From: Taudactylus pleione
Taxonomy: Eukaryota; Chordata; Amphibia; Anura; Myobatrachidae
Assembly: GCA_031769625.1 (NCBI GenBank)
Contig: JAUIMM010000574.1
Span: forward strand, 1,860,001-1,924,000
Reading direction: 5' to 3'
DNA length: 64,000 nucleotides
Shown: one piece after another, positions 44,160-53,911 of the stretch
Layout of the letters: every line of letters begins with the position of its first letter
Numbering within the stretch: position 1 is the first letter of the stretch
Program-made: the position numbers and the translations under genes
The notes under the pieces: generated by a model
What the model saw: the letters and a program-made list of their open reading frames with translations, nothing else
Databases searched by the model: none
What the model was told of the DNA's origin: nothing

Positions 44160-44708
44160 GGCCTCATTCAGACCCACTCACAAGCGGCTGTCCGCTCTCA
44201 AGTGGGTCGATGGTGTGCACTGCGCATGCGCATGATGGAGGGAGCTCCGTCGTGCGCATGCGCCAGATGCGACGAGCGAAGGACTTTCCTCCGCTCGTTG
44301 TGTCTGATCAAAGGGGCCGTGCTGTCGATGTTGATTGACAGCACGCCCCCTTTGGTGGGCGTGCCAGGGGCATGTCTGCCAGATGGAGGCGTACCCAAGG
44401 GAACGCCTACCGTCAGAAGCCGGCCCCACTGACATCACTAGTGATGTCAGTGGGAGTGATTTTGGCTCTGATAGAGCCAAAATCACTCCAGGGCTTGTGG
44501 TAGAAAAACCCGACCACAGGCTTCTGGTCGCACTGGCGATGGTCGCGATGGTCAAGACCATCACGACCATCATCCTGCACGCTCGTATGTGCTGTGGGTG
44601 GTAACCCACAGCTATACAAGTGTCCAGGAGGACGCTCCATTTTTATGGAAGACGGCCCTCATTCAGAGCGAGCGCTCTGCTCAGAGCGTCCGGCTCTGAA
44701 TGAGGGCC
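44160..44708. mobile_element. Serial-hairpin MITE (CATTCAGA family)
   Basis: The ends are GGCCTCATTCAGACC and GAATGAGGGCC, flanked by ATAG on both sides (44156-44159, 44709-44712). Almost all the interior is consecutive hairpins, among them 44425-44454 (CCCACTGACATCAC/GTGATGTCAGTGGG, perfect), 44453-44489 (GGAGTGATTTTGGCTCT/AGAGCCAAAATCACTCC, perfect), 44317-44343 (GTGCTGTC/GACAGCAC), 44385-44411 (GGAGGCGT/ACGCCTACC), 44538-44572 (GATGGTCG/CGACCATC) and 44579-44624. No transposase. Open frames in it are artefacts of the palindromes. Confidence 0.85.
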
Positions 44709-44712
44709 ATAG

Positions 44713-45466
44713 TCTCTCCATATCCCATGTGTAGCTTCTGTCAGAATGATCTGATGCTGTAGCGGGGAGAGAGATTAAGAACCTGAGCTCCCTTATTCAT
44801 GGAACGGATCCATTGCTGCTGCCTGCACTAGATAAATGTCCGTCCTCACAAAATTGATAATTAGATAATTGTATCCAGCCTCAGTGGTGCCCCCCTGCTC
44901 AGATGTCACTCTAGGCTTATTCTGCCTGTTCCTAGGGCCGGCTCTTTGTTGGTGCATATACTGTATTTCAATCCCTCCCACTATAAGTACATCTCTGGGC
45001 ACTATTCAGGATCAGAATATTAGTCTCATGTTCTGATTTCCAGCATCTATTCTGCTTGAACTTTCTGCAAACTTACATGTGTATTCATCCAGTCCATCTA
45101 ATGATTTACCTCACCTGATCCAGGGGCGTATCTATAATGGGTGCAAGGTGTGTGGTGCACATGGGTTCCTGGGTCCAGGGGGGCCTGCACCGCACCCCCT
45201 GCAACCATATTGTTTAAAACTTACATCTCTGAGGTCTCATGCCGGGCATCAGCGCTATACAAAAAGCCTGAAAAATGGCTGCCACAGCCATTTTTCTGGC
45301 ATTTTGCGCATGCGCAGTAGACTCCGGGCACAGTCTAGTGCCTAAAGTCTACACAATGCTCCGGTGGCCAGCCAGCCGCATAAGTTGACTGCTGGCCGCC
45401 GGGAAGAGAGGAGTGGACCCTGGATGGGAAATGGAACTGGGACCCCTCCTCTCTAAAGATGCCCCT
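44713..45466. repeat. Non-coding; interspersed repeat fragments
   Basis: 45119-45345 is a fragment beginning CAGGGGCGTATCTA and containing GCGCATGCGCAG. An inverted ATGGCTGCCACAGCCAT pair is at about 45274. The rest has no feature that I recognise. Confidence 0.4.
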
Positions 45467-45960
45467 TGTCATGACCAGGTCTTTGTGTGTCCAGGGCCAG
45501 CAAGCCTTACCTGTTCGGATGCTGTGGCGTGGTCCCTCTGGTGCAGGCACAGGTATCTGGAGGTCAGTGCTGCATACCTCAGGGTCAAGCAGGCACAGAG
45601 TTCTGAATGCAGGTGTCAGTCTGGAACACTTTACGCAGTGCTGCATCGTGACATGGGTGCCACCATCTTGGATTTCATCAGGTGACTCATTTCAGCCAAA
45701 ACAGCCAGTGCATTATCAGGAATCCTAGCAACTATTATACACTTCCTTTGGTATTTAAGGGCTGCTGAGTAGTCCTTTCTTTGCCAGTGTAATGTTTATC
45801 CACATGCAAGCTGGGTACTAGTTCTCTGTGCTCTCTTGCTGTTACCTGTTCCTAACTGTTATCCTCAGACCCTGCTTGCTCCAAACTCCAGTCACCGTCG
45901 TTAGACCTCTGTGTGACAGCAGTACTACTCCAGGCTACCACCCCTAGGGGAACTTCTGCT
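45467..45960 (+). repeat. Putative 5' LTR and leader of a Gypsy remnant
   Basis: It begins TGTCATGACCAGG, a start common for vertebrate Gypsy LTRs, and has GGTATTTAAGGGCTGC (45752-45767) as a TATA-like box. It precedes a plus-strand gag. No partner LTR is present, so the boundaries are tentative. Confidence 0.4.
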
Positions 45961-45976
45961 GATATCCAAACAGTCT

Positions 45977-46594
45977 GTGCTTCTCCCCAGTCATCTGGTT
46001 ACCAGTTACCTGTACCCTGCGTACCTATTGGGTATACTTCCATCTGGATCTCCACCTGCCAGTGGGCCACTCATGAATAATACCCCTCTGAAGCCTGTAT
46101 CCTTCCAGCACCAGCAATCTGCCCTGAAAATCTCTCCTGGTTCCACTCCGGGTCCAAGTCCTCTTTCACCCATGACAGTTTGCACTGGCCACATGGATTT
46201 GGCCAGTGGACAGGATCCCAGGACAGATATTCTCCATGACATTGTCAGCCAACTGGAGGGGCTGGAAGCTTTGCAGCAACAACTGGCCCAGTTTTTACAG
46301 GAGATGTCTCTCCACCAAGATAATTTACAGGCTTCGCTGGTCACCATGAATATGCTGACCTCCATTAGCAAGCCAGTCTCCCCGGTCATTCTCGCTCTGG
46401 CTGCCTCATGCCATCTACATCTTCCAATGCACTCTGAGTTTGATGGGTACCTGAAACTGTGCAGGGGATTCCTCAACCAGTGTGACATGAACTTCACACT
46501 GAAGCCAGCAAACTTTCCTTCAGCTAAGGCCAAGGTGGCCTACATTGTGTCACTTTTTTCTGGGTCCACTTTGGACTGGGTGTCTCCCCTCTGA
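45977..46594 (+). pseudogene. gag: Gypsy gag N-terminal half (capsid)
   Basis: A 205-codon frame. Residues 75-110 are a coiled helix (ILHDIVSQLEGLEALQQQLA), then a Pro-rich linker, then the capsid (GYLKLCRGFLNQCDMNF, FPSAKAKVAYIVSLFSGSTL, DWVSPL). This is the order of sushi-ichi/PEG10-like gags (P..F.G....CR.FL.QC...F, AKVAYI.SLL.G.AL.WA.PL). It ends at a stop just after WVSPL, where the family continues, so a frame change lies at about 46594. I used the first Met in frame; the true start may be at 46072. Confidence 0.85.
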
Positions 46595-47170
46595 GAAAGA
46601 TCCGACCCAATCTTAGACAGTTAACCTGAATTTATTGCCTCCTTTAGGAGGATTTTCAATGAGCCAGGGAGAACATCTTCGGCTGCCGCTGAGATTATGC
46701 GACTTCTCCCCGGCAACAGTCCTGTGAGCAAGAACGTCATTCAGTTTCAGACACTGGCCTCAGAGTTGGAATGGAACAAAGATGCTCTGATAGCAGCTTT
46801 CTGGAGCAGCCTCTCAGACCGGGTGAAGGATGATCTGGTGACAAGAGACCTTCCTTCTTCCCTGGATGGGGTTATTTCCGTCTGTAACAAGGTGGATCTC
46901 AGATATAGGGAATGCCAAGTTTAGAAATCTAAGGGTGGCTGCAATCAGTTTTGCATGTCTAATGCTTCTAGTACTGCCACACCAGAACCTGTTGGTGATG
47001 AGCCTATGCAGATTAACAGAGCCCATTTATCCCCCGAGGAGTGGCAAAGACATCACCAAGAGAACTTCTGCTTGTATTGGGGTGGAAATGGTCATATAGT
47101 GGCATCCTGCCCTCAGCTCCTGGGAAACTCTCGCTCCTATCTGACATTAGGGACACCAGGTTAGCAGTTA
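46595..47170 (+). pseudogene. gag: Gypsy gag C-terminal half with zinc knuckle
   Basis: Two frames follow: 46697-46924 reads NVIQFQTLASELEWNKDALI, AAFWSSLSDRVKDDL, VTRDLPSSLDGVI (capsid C-terminal domain), and 46955-47164 reads MQINRAHLSPEEWQRHHQEN, FCLYWGGNGHIVASCP. The last is a CCHC zinc knuckle with Trp in place of the second Cys, which would abolish zinc binding. Two frameshifts separate the pieces. Confidence 0.85.
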
Positions 47171-47640
47171 TGACACTGTCTCCATCATAGACTGAATCTA
47201 CTCTGTCTCTTTCTCTGGAGATGGGACAGGACAATAAAAATGTTTTCTCTCCTTGACTCAGGAGCAGCGGAAAACTTTATCGCAGTTGAACATATCAAGA
47301 AATTCCAGATACCCGTCAAGACACTTGACCATGATATGTCTGCGGTTGATGGAAGCTGAATTTGTAATAGAACTACATATTTTGTTACCTTCCCTATATG
47401 AATCCACATAGAGGCCCTTCATACTGAGGCCATACAATTTCTAGTCATCCCCAAGGCCTCACACGGGGTTATATTGGGATACCCCTTGTTATGCCAACAT
47501 AACTCTAAGATTGACTGGAACTCTATGCAAAATTTTGTCTTCGGGAAAGGTTTGACATACTGTACATCTTGTTTACCCTATGCTAAGTCTGAGAGGAAAA
47601 AACACATAACCGAAAATGCACAAATTCCTTACCAATAAAG
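47171..47640 (+). pseudogene. Gypsy aspartic protease remnant
   Basis: At about 47251 the plus strand reads LLDSGAAENFIAVEHIKKF, with the D-S-G-A active site and the AENF context of PEG10-like proteases. Further on, VILGYPLLCQHNSKIDWNS fits the C-terminal LG.PWL..HNP.IDW motif. Stops interrupt it. Pol sequence ends near 47640, next to the Tc1; nothing similar resumes beyond the Tc1, so the Gypsy was probably truncated there. Confidence 0.8.
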
Positions 47641-47650
47641 AAATCACATA

Positions 47651-49301
47651 CAGTCAGGTCCATAAATATTGGGACATTGACAGAATTTTCATATTTTGGC
47701 CTTTATTCACCACCACAATGGCTTTGAAATTACACAAACTAGATGTGCTTTAACTGCAGACTTTCAGATTTAATTTGAGGGTAATTACATCCAAATCAGG
47801 TGAACGGTGTGGGAATTACAACGGTTTCTATATGTGCCTCCCACTTTTTAAGGGGCCAAAAGTAATGGGACTATCAACTCAAAAGCTATTTCATGGACAG
47901 GTGTGGGCTATTCCCTCGTTATTTCATTATCAATTAAGCAGGTAAAAGGTCTGGAGTTGATTCTAGGTGTTACATTTGCATTTGGAATCAGTTGCTGTCG
48001 ACTCTCAATATGAGATCCAAAGAGCTGTAACTATCAGGGAAGCAAGCCATCATTAGGCTGAAAAATCAAAACAAACCCATCAGAGAGATAGCAAAAACAT
48101 TAGGTGTGGCCAAATCAACTTTTTGGAACATTCTTAAAAAGAAAGAATGCATCGGAGAGCTCAGCAACACCAAAAGACCCAGGAGACCACAGAAAACAAC
48201 TGTGGTGGATGACAGAAGAATTATTTCCCTGGTGAAGAAAAACCCATTCCCAACAGTTGGCCAAATCAAGAACACTCTCCAGGAGGTAGGTGTATATGTA
48301 TCAAAGTCAACAATCAAGAGAAGACTTCACAAGAGTGAATATAGAGGGTTCACCACCAGATGTAAACCATTGGTGAGCCACAAAAACAGGAAGACCAGAT
48401 TAGAGTTTGCCAAACAACATCTAAAAAAGCCATTACAGTTCTGGAACAACATCCTATGGACAGATGAGACAAAGATCAACTTGTACCAGAGTGATGGGAA
48501 CAGAAGAGTATGGAGAAGGAAAGAAACTGCTCATGATCCAAAACATACCACCTCATCAGTGAAGCATGGTGGTGTTAGAGACATGGCTTGGGCATGTATG
48601 GCTGCCAATGGAACTGGTTCCCTTGTATTTATTGATGATGTGACTACTGACAAAAGCAGGAGAATGAATTCTGAAGTGTTTTGGGCAATATTATATGCTC
48701 ATATTGAGCCAAATGCTTCAGAACTCATTGGACGGTGCTTCACAGTGCAGATGGACAATGACCCGAAGCATACTGCAGAAGTAACCAAAGAGTTTTTTAA
48801 GGCTAAAAAGTGGAATGTTATGCAATGGCCAAGTCAATCCCCTGACCTAAATCCGATTGAGCATGCATTTCACTTGAAGAAGACAAAACTGAAGGGAAAA
48901 TGCCCCAAGAACAAGCAGGAACTGAAGACATTTGCAGTAGAGGCCTGGCAGAGCATCACCAGGGATGAAACCCAGCGTCTGGTGATGTCTATGCATTCCA
49001 GACTTCAGGCTGTAATTGCCTGCAAAGCTTTTGCAACAAAGTATTAAAAAGTGAAAGTTAGATTTAGGATTGTTTATTTTGTTCCATTACTTTTGGCCTC
49101 TTAAAAAGTGGGAGGCACATATAGAAACTGTTGTAATTCCTACACCGTTCACCTGATTTGGCTGTAATTACCCTCAAATTAAATCTGAAAGTCTGCAGTT
49201 AAAGCACATCTTGTTTGTTTCATTTCAAAGCGATTGTGGTGGTGAATAGAGGTCAAAATATGAAAATTCTGTCAATGTCCCAATATTTATGAACCTGACT
49301 G
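47651..49301 (+). mobile_element. Tc1-like DNA transposon
   Basis: 1651 bases with inverted ends CAGTCAGGTCCATAAATATT and (complement of the right end) CAGTCAGGTTCATAAATATT, flanked by TA on both sides (47649-47650 and 49302-49303). The inverted repeats extend for about 225 bases with few mismatches. One transposase gene lies between them on the plus strand. Tc1/mariner elements move by cut and paste into TA sites; the complete ends suggest an insertion that is younger than its surroundings. Confidence 0.95.
48010..49047 (+). pseudogene. Tc1-like transposase, one stop at codon 7
   Basis: Reading from ATG at 48010 gives MRSKEL, a TAA at 48028-48030, then an open frame to 49047 (stop at 49048). 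The frame has the full Tc1 layout: a paired-like DNA-binding region with two helix-turn-helix parts (LSGKQAIIRLKNQNKPIREI start, TKRPRRPQKTT linker with a GRPR-like basic motif), then the DDE domain: WTDETK, QMDNDPKHTA and LNPIEHAF. From the D of DNDPKHT to the E of NPIE there are 34 residues, the D34E spacing of Tc1. All three catalytic residues are kept. Translation from an internal Met (48106) would lose the first helix-turn-helix. The start choice rests on the family pattern of beginning about 30 codons before the GVAKST helix. Confidence 0.9.
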
Positions 49302-49677
49302 TATACAAAGAACAAAAATAAGTAGCTTTAATGGGTGCACTGGGACCCACATTGGTAATTGAAAATTTAATATTTAATTAATAGGTATGCATTTAAATCT
49401 CAACATATTACATTTGCTAAGATGGTGAAATATAAAAAGATAGAATCGTGCAAATGAGATAAAAATTGATGTGTACAATAAAATATGCAAAACAAAACCG
49501 TTGTCAATTTGTCATTGTTTCAATGTGACCAGTGTTTAGTAGCACAGTGGTTCATTACTTTTTATAGTTTATTCTGTTATTTATGTTGCAAATAATTATT
49601 TCTTAATTCCCTCATCAGCTCCTAGAAGGAAGTAGCAAATTGTATCAAACAATGCATTGACTAATATTGTGTGTAGT
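49302..49677. other. No recognised feature
   Basis: AT-rich DNA between the Tc1 and the PLE arm. The PLE arm may begin here, because its partner arm runs off the window. Confidence 0.4.
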
Positions 49678-50640
49678 CAGTTTTCCAAGTTGATACAATG
49701 TCTTCTCTTCCTATACTTAGATGCCTTATCCTTATGTATTGCCATGCAATGCTTATAGTGAATATTTGTTAGCTATGCAGTATACACAAATATTTGTTGT
49801 AGTTCTGAGTCTTTTAGCTGTAAGGTATAATCCCACACAGCAGGTATATGTTAGTATATAATTGGTCAACACACCTAGTATTACTGGGTCTCCAATATGT
49901 GTGATATATAATAGTAGTAGTTCCCATTATATCATGTGTGTGTGTGAATCACATACCATAAAAAAAATGATAGGTAAAAATAACCTTTGCAGCTCTGGAT
50001 ATTCATGTAAACATTAGTGCAGCTGAACCTTTAGGCAATTGCAGTCATTCCCAGCACAGCATATATTAAATGTATAATTTTATACATCAGTAGCTGGAGC
50101 ATAGGCCTCATATATTTAGCAAAGCTTTCACTAATTGTAGGCAATAGCAATTAGTATCAGCACTATGTATAGTGCATATATCATTTTACTTTGACATCAA
50201 TGGCTGGAATTTATATCCATTTAGCAACATATTTAACATTGAATTTTAGTTACATGACATTGACAATTGGTTGCAGATAGCCTACGGCCATTTCACCAGT
50301 CAGGCTTTCTCAAGGCATCACCTGTCATGTAATTTCCTTTTCCTTAAATCCCCTTCCCTAAGTTCTGATCGGTTGTCAGCAAATCAATCATGTTTAACAT
50401 TATTAGAAAGGTAGTATAGTCTTAATAGTAATCCACCAACATCCACTTCTTAAAACATAATTATGAACAATTTAATTATATTAAGTATGTTAAAACACAA
50501 CCTCTGATGTTTTTATTTGTGATTTCTCAGACAAATATCCTATATAAAATTTGATTTTGAGTTTATCCATTATATACATATAAATTATTCCTTTACGTAC
50601 TGTTTTTGATTAAACATGACATCATTCAATCTAAGTCAGG
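49678..50640 (-). repeat. Left inverted arm of outer PLE
   Basis: It is complementary to 63545-64000 (for example CAGTTTTCCAA at 49678 against the window's last bases) and to 58900-59413 (AACATCCACTTCTTAAAACATA against the complement near 59390). A ~300-base stretch (about 49940-50240) is missing from the right arm. Confidence 0.8.
50281..50322 (-). ncRNA. Hammerhead-ribozyme-like motif in left arm (decayed)
   Basis: The minus strand reads CCTTGAGAAAGCC, TGACT, GGTGAAATGGCCGTAGG: a GCC/GGU stem II between a degenerate CUGAUGA box and GAAA. The same arrangement is in the right arm at 63671-63708. Confidence 0.4.
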
Positions 50641-50712
50641 ATCTTAATAGTAGACAAGAAAAATGACAGACCAACATTGCAACCACTTTTGGAGAGGTAT
50701 TGATGGAAAAGC

Positions 50713-51533
50713 GTGGAAAATTGGGTGCTAGCTAACTGGTCAAGTGGTTTATTTCGATTTGAAAAATGTATTAGTAAAACAAAAACATTATGGAACAAAA
50801 CCATGTTTGACAGCTACCAGAAGAATAATCTGATGCCCAGAGGTTTGCGGCCCAAAATCTTCCCAACATTCGAGTTGGAGGAAGGTTTGAGAAAGGAGTG
50901 GGAAGATACACTACTCACCTGCTCTAAAAATCTCATGAATATTCTAATCAGACATGATGAGATTAAGTTAAAAATTTATACAGATGAGATCTCAAAGATA
51001 GGGGAAAGTCTGAAACAATTTGAAAGTATAGAACTATTCCAGAATACATACCTCAAATACAAAAATGAAGTGGAAATTGTTGAAAAGAAAATTATAGAAC
51101 GTAAACAACAAAAAATCATTAGGGATAAAAATGATTATTTGCAAGGAAATATTTTCAAGTGGAATATCAAAAGACAATACAAGACAGATAGACGAAGGGA
51201 ACAAAAGTATTCAATATCTGAATTTGAAACCTCAGAAAGTGAGATGTCTGATCAGCCAACAAGAGGCAACCAAATTAAGCTTAGATGACAACATTTTTTA
51301 GGGTTAGGCCCAGCCACACAAGGAGACCCAGGACCTTTAAGATAATCAGGTGCAGACAAAATAATAAGAAACAGAAGGAAAAGGGAAAGGGGACATTGGG
51401 GAATGAACCCACAAAAGAAATACAACAGCTTCATGAAATGATACCAGATGACAACCTGAAAATTGTCAAGCTCACTGACAGGGTTCTAAATGAACATCAA
51501 ATAATGGATGAGTGCAATGCGCTTGTGGTGTAA
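50713..51533 (+). pseudogene. Outer PLE leading ORF region
   Basis: A 191-codon frame (50713-51288) followed by an overlapping 82-codon frame (51285-51533). The first reads NNLMPRGLRPKIFPTFELEE, LRKEWEDTLLTCSKNLMNIL, IRHDEIKLKIYTDEISKIGE, then a Lys/Glu-rich coiled coil and an Arg/Lys/Ser tail. PLE polyproteins of amphibians begin with a region of this type ahead of the RT (a P.GLR....P.F segment, a W...L..CS helix, then coiled coil). The second frame is basic and ends at 51533. The inner PLE starts about 25 bases later, so the join to the RT is broken. Confidence 0.6.
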
Positions 51534-51556
51534 AAGCAGCTCAGTATTATTCATAG

Positions 51557-51890
51557 TATATAAAAATGAGAATGAGCGCTATATGGATAAATTAGGCATA
51601 ATAAATGTGTAACATAAAATAAACATAAATGATATTGATGTTTATTGTCTTTTGACTAATGTGGGAGGAAAGTCAGGACCCGGTCCGGGTGATGGTCCGC
51701 CTATGCCCGTACTACCTGTCCCTACCTTACCGCCGATCTTCTTAGGGGTTACCTCCGTCGGGGACTTCCCTCTGCTTCTTTGGCGGGGACTTGTTGCGGG
51801 CAGTCGGCTGTGCCGCGGTTCTGGTTGATAACGTCTAGCTCCCGACACCGGATGTAATACTCAAGTCCTGTTAGGCGTTTGTCAGAATTG
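51557..51890 (-). repeat. Left inverted arm of inner PLE
   Basis: The partner is 53560-53882. It ends where GTCCTGTTAGGC matches the complement at 53563. The hammerhead-like motif lies just beyond it (51921-51957) and is absent from the other arm. Confidence 0.75.
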
Positions 51891-51920
51891 AATGTACTGC
51901 TTCCTCCTTCCTCCTTGCTT

Positions 51921-51957
51921 CTACGCGTTTCAGACCATCTAGGTCCTTTCTCAAGAA
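51921..51957 (-). ncRNA. Hammerhead-ribozyme-like motif of inner PLE (decayed)
   Basis: The minus strand reads CTTGAGAA, AGGACC, UAGAU, GGUCU, GAAACGCGTAG: a five-pair stem II (GGACC/GGUCU) and an intact GAAAC box; the CUGAUGA box is altered. Confidence 0.45.
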
Positions 51958-52044
51958 TGGGAGAGACCTCTCCCACAGCTCTTTAAATAGGTAAAACTTT
52001 ATTGGTAATTAGTTTAAAAACCAGATGAGCCTCAGTTTTTGTCG

Positions 52045-52962
52045 TCAAGCACATGTTCCTGGGCCAAATAAACAAATAAAATTTTTTTTAAATTTATTTA
52101 TTTTTTTTTTAAATTGTTTAGAAATGTTAAAACCGTTTATTATGCTTAAATTATGTGTGACTGTATGTGTTATAAAAAGGATTTGAGTTCTATATCTATG
52201 TTTAAACCATTCGATTCCAATGTGTTTAAAAGAAAGATCAATTTTGTTTCTGTTCTCTTCAAGAGGTTTACCACATCTTCTCCTCTCCAATGGGGTAATA
52301 TCTTCTGTATTCCCATTAATTTTAGCCCTTTGGGGTCTTTGTTGTGATGGTTGAGAAAGTGGGCCGATAGACTGTGGGTGGTAAGGCCCCTTCTTATATT
52401 GTAGATGTTCTGATATCCTTATTTTCAGTTTACGTTTTGTTTGTCCTACATACTGGATCCCACAGGGACATTGGAGAAAATATATAACTCCTTCACTCTC
52501 GCATGATATAATTTCTTTTATTTTGTACTCTTTTTTGGTAATTGAGGATGTAAATATCTGTGTTGGTTTCGTACTTGAATTTTGGTTCTTACAACCCATG
52601 CATTTTGTACAGTAGTGGAAACCTTTTTGCCCTATATTTATTGATGTTTCAGATTTCGGTAAGAAGCTCTGTGTCAAATGCTGTTTTAAATTTTTCGCTT
52701 TTTTGTATATTATACGTGGTTTCTTTGTTATTATTGTTTTAATATCATTATCCAAAGATAGTATGTTCCAGTGCTTCTGGAGAATGTTTTCTATTATTGC
52801 ATGGTTTCCATTAAATTGGGTGATAAAAGAAATTGGTCCGTGATCTTCTTTGTTCTTTTGTTTATATGTGATGAGTACTCTTCTTTCTAATTTAGATATT
52901 TTTTCTATTTCCTGTTGGAGAAAACTCTCTTTATATCCTTTTTGTATGAATCTTTCTTTCAT
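52045..52962 (-). pseudogene. Inner PLE: RT end and GIY-YIG endonuclease
   Basis: A 305-codon open frame. Residues 1-110 continue the PLE RT-to-nuclease region (ILQKHWNILSLDNDIKTIIT). The GIY-YIG domain follows: a Cys pair (CTKCMGC), GVIYFLQCPCGIQYVGQTKR with the Tyr-Tyr pattern (GVIY ... YVG), then KLKIRISEHL with Arg and His at the usual positions. A long C-terminal tail of basic residues ends at 52045. The RT palm lies upstream at 53266-53484. The nuclease part has no stop in its domain and is the best preserved piece of either PLE. Confidence 0.8.
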
Positions 52963-53265
52963 CTCTGTAATCTGGTGTTGGTAAGTGGAGTTCTCGGTAC
53001 AATTCCTTTATATGCATCTGAATTGTCCTCCTGGAATATTATGAATCCATTTCCTATGATGGTTGCTTTCGATTGGTAGGATATTATTCCCGTTAACTTA
53101 TTTTATGTGATTACAAGTATGTATATGGTTATCTATGTCTTTAATAAAAATTTCCAAGTCCAAATAAATAACTGAGTCTTTACTTTGTGTAGTTGTAAAC
53201 TCCAGATTGTATTTATTGTTTCCCATGTGTAGAATGAATTGTTGTAATTCTTCATTTGAACCGTT

Positions 53266-53484
53266 TCAAATAATTAACAGGTCGTCTATATATCTACGCC
53301 AGCATATCAATTTGTCTAGAAAGGGATTATTTGTCCATATATTATTGTCTTCCCAGTATGCTACAAATAGATTAGCGTAACTGGGTCCAAATGAAGTCCC
53401 CATGGCGGTTCCCTGGATTTGTAAAAATAATTCATCACTGTTCCAAAAATAATTGTGCGTAAGAATAAAATCGATGTTTTCCAT
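53266..53484 (-). pseudogene. Inner PLE: reverse transcriptase palm fragment
   Basis: A 72-codon frame reads FLQIQGTAMGTSFGPSYANL, FVAYWEDNNI, WRRYIDDLLII. This holds motif B (QG-T-x-MG-T-x-x-P-x-YANL) and motif C (YIDD) as in Penelope-like RTs. The downstream thumb region to 52963 is broken; the upstream fingers are missing, so the element is 5'-truncated. Confidence 0.85.
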
Positions 53485-53559
53485 TATAAAATTAATTTGT
53501 CTGTTTATGATGTTTGTCTGTGTGGAAAGATAAAATCTCGTAGCCTCACATCCATCTTG

Positions 53560-53882
53560 CCTAACAGGACTCGAGAATTACATCCGGCGCTGGGCGCTAG
53601 ACGTCATCAACCATCACCGCGGCACAGCCGACTGCCCGCAACAAGTCCCCGCCAAAGAAGCAAAGGGAAGTCCCCGACGGAGGTAACCTCTAAGAAGATC
53701 GGCTGTAAGGTAGGGACAGGTAGTACGGGCATAGGTGGACCATCACCCGTACCTGGTCCTGACTTTCCTCCCACATTATTAAAAAGACTATAAACATCAA
53801 TATCATGTATGTTTATTTTATATTACACATTTATTATGCCTAATTTATCCAAATAGCACTCATTCTCATTTTTATCTAAATG
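53560..53882 (+). repeat. Right inverted arm of inner PLE
   Basis: The partner of 51557-51890. It lies where the 5' end of the inner PLE should be, replacing the RT N-terminus, and gives the element a stem-loop form. Confidence 0.75.
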
Positions 53883-53911
53883 AATATCACTGTAGTGTAT
53901 TAGCTAAAGGA

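Larger units (their letters stand above)
51557..53882 (-). mobile_element. Inner PLE, 5'-truncated, with inverted ends
   Basis: Minus-strand GIY-YIG and RT remnants lie between two inverted arms (51557-51890 and 53560-53882). Arm sequence is clearly complementary, e.g. AATGAGAATGAG at 51567 against CTCATTCTCATT near 53862, and the segments coding RLPATSPRQRS and GKSPTEVT on opposite strands. It sits between the leading region and the RT of the outer PLE, so it probably inserted there. Confidence 0.75.

Noticed and set aside
45335..45685. Open frames on both strands near the putative Gypsy LTR
   Set aside because: They lie in non-coding LTR or leader sequence and have no recognisable domain.
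51642..51848. Pro/Arg-rich protein coded in the inner PLE arms
   Set aside because: It occurs on opposite strands of the inverted arms only, with no start context, so it is probably arm sequence and not a gene. It might be an ORF of the PLE terminal repeat, but I have no support for that.
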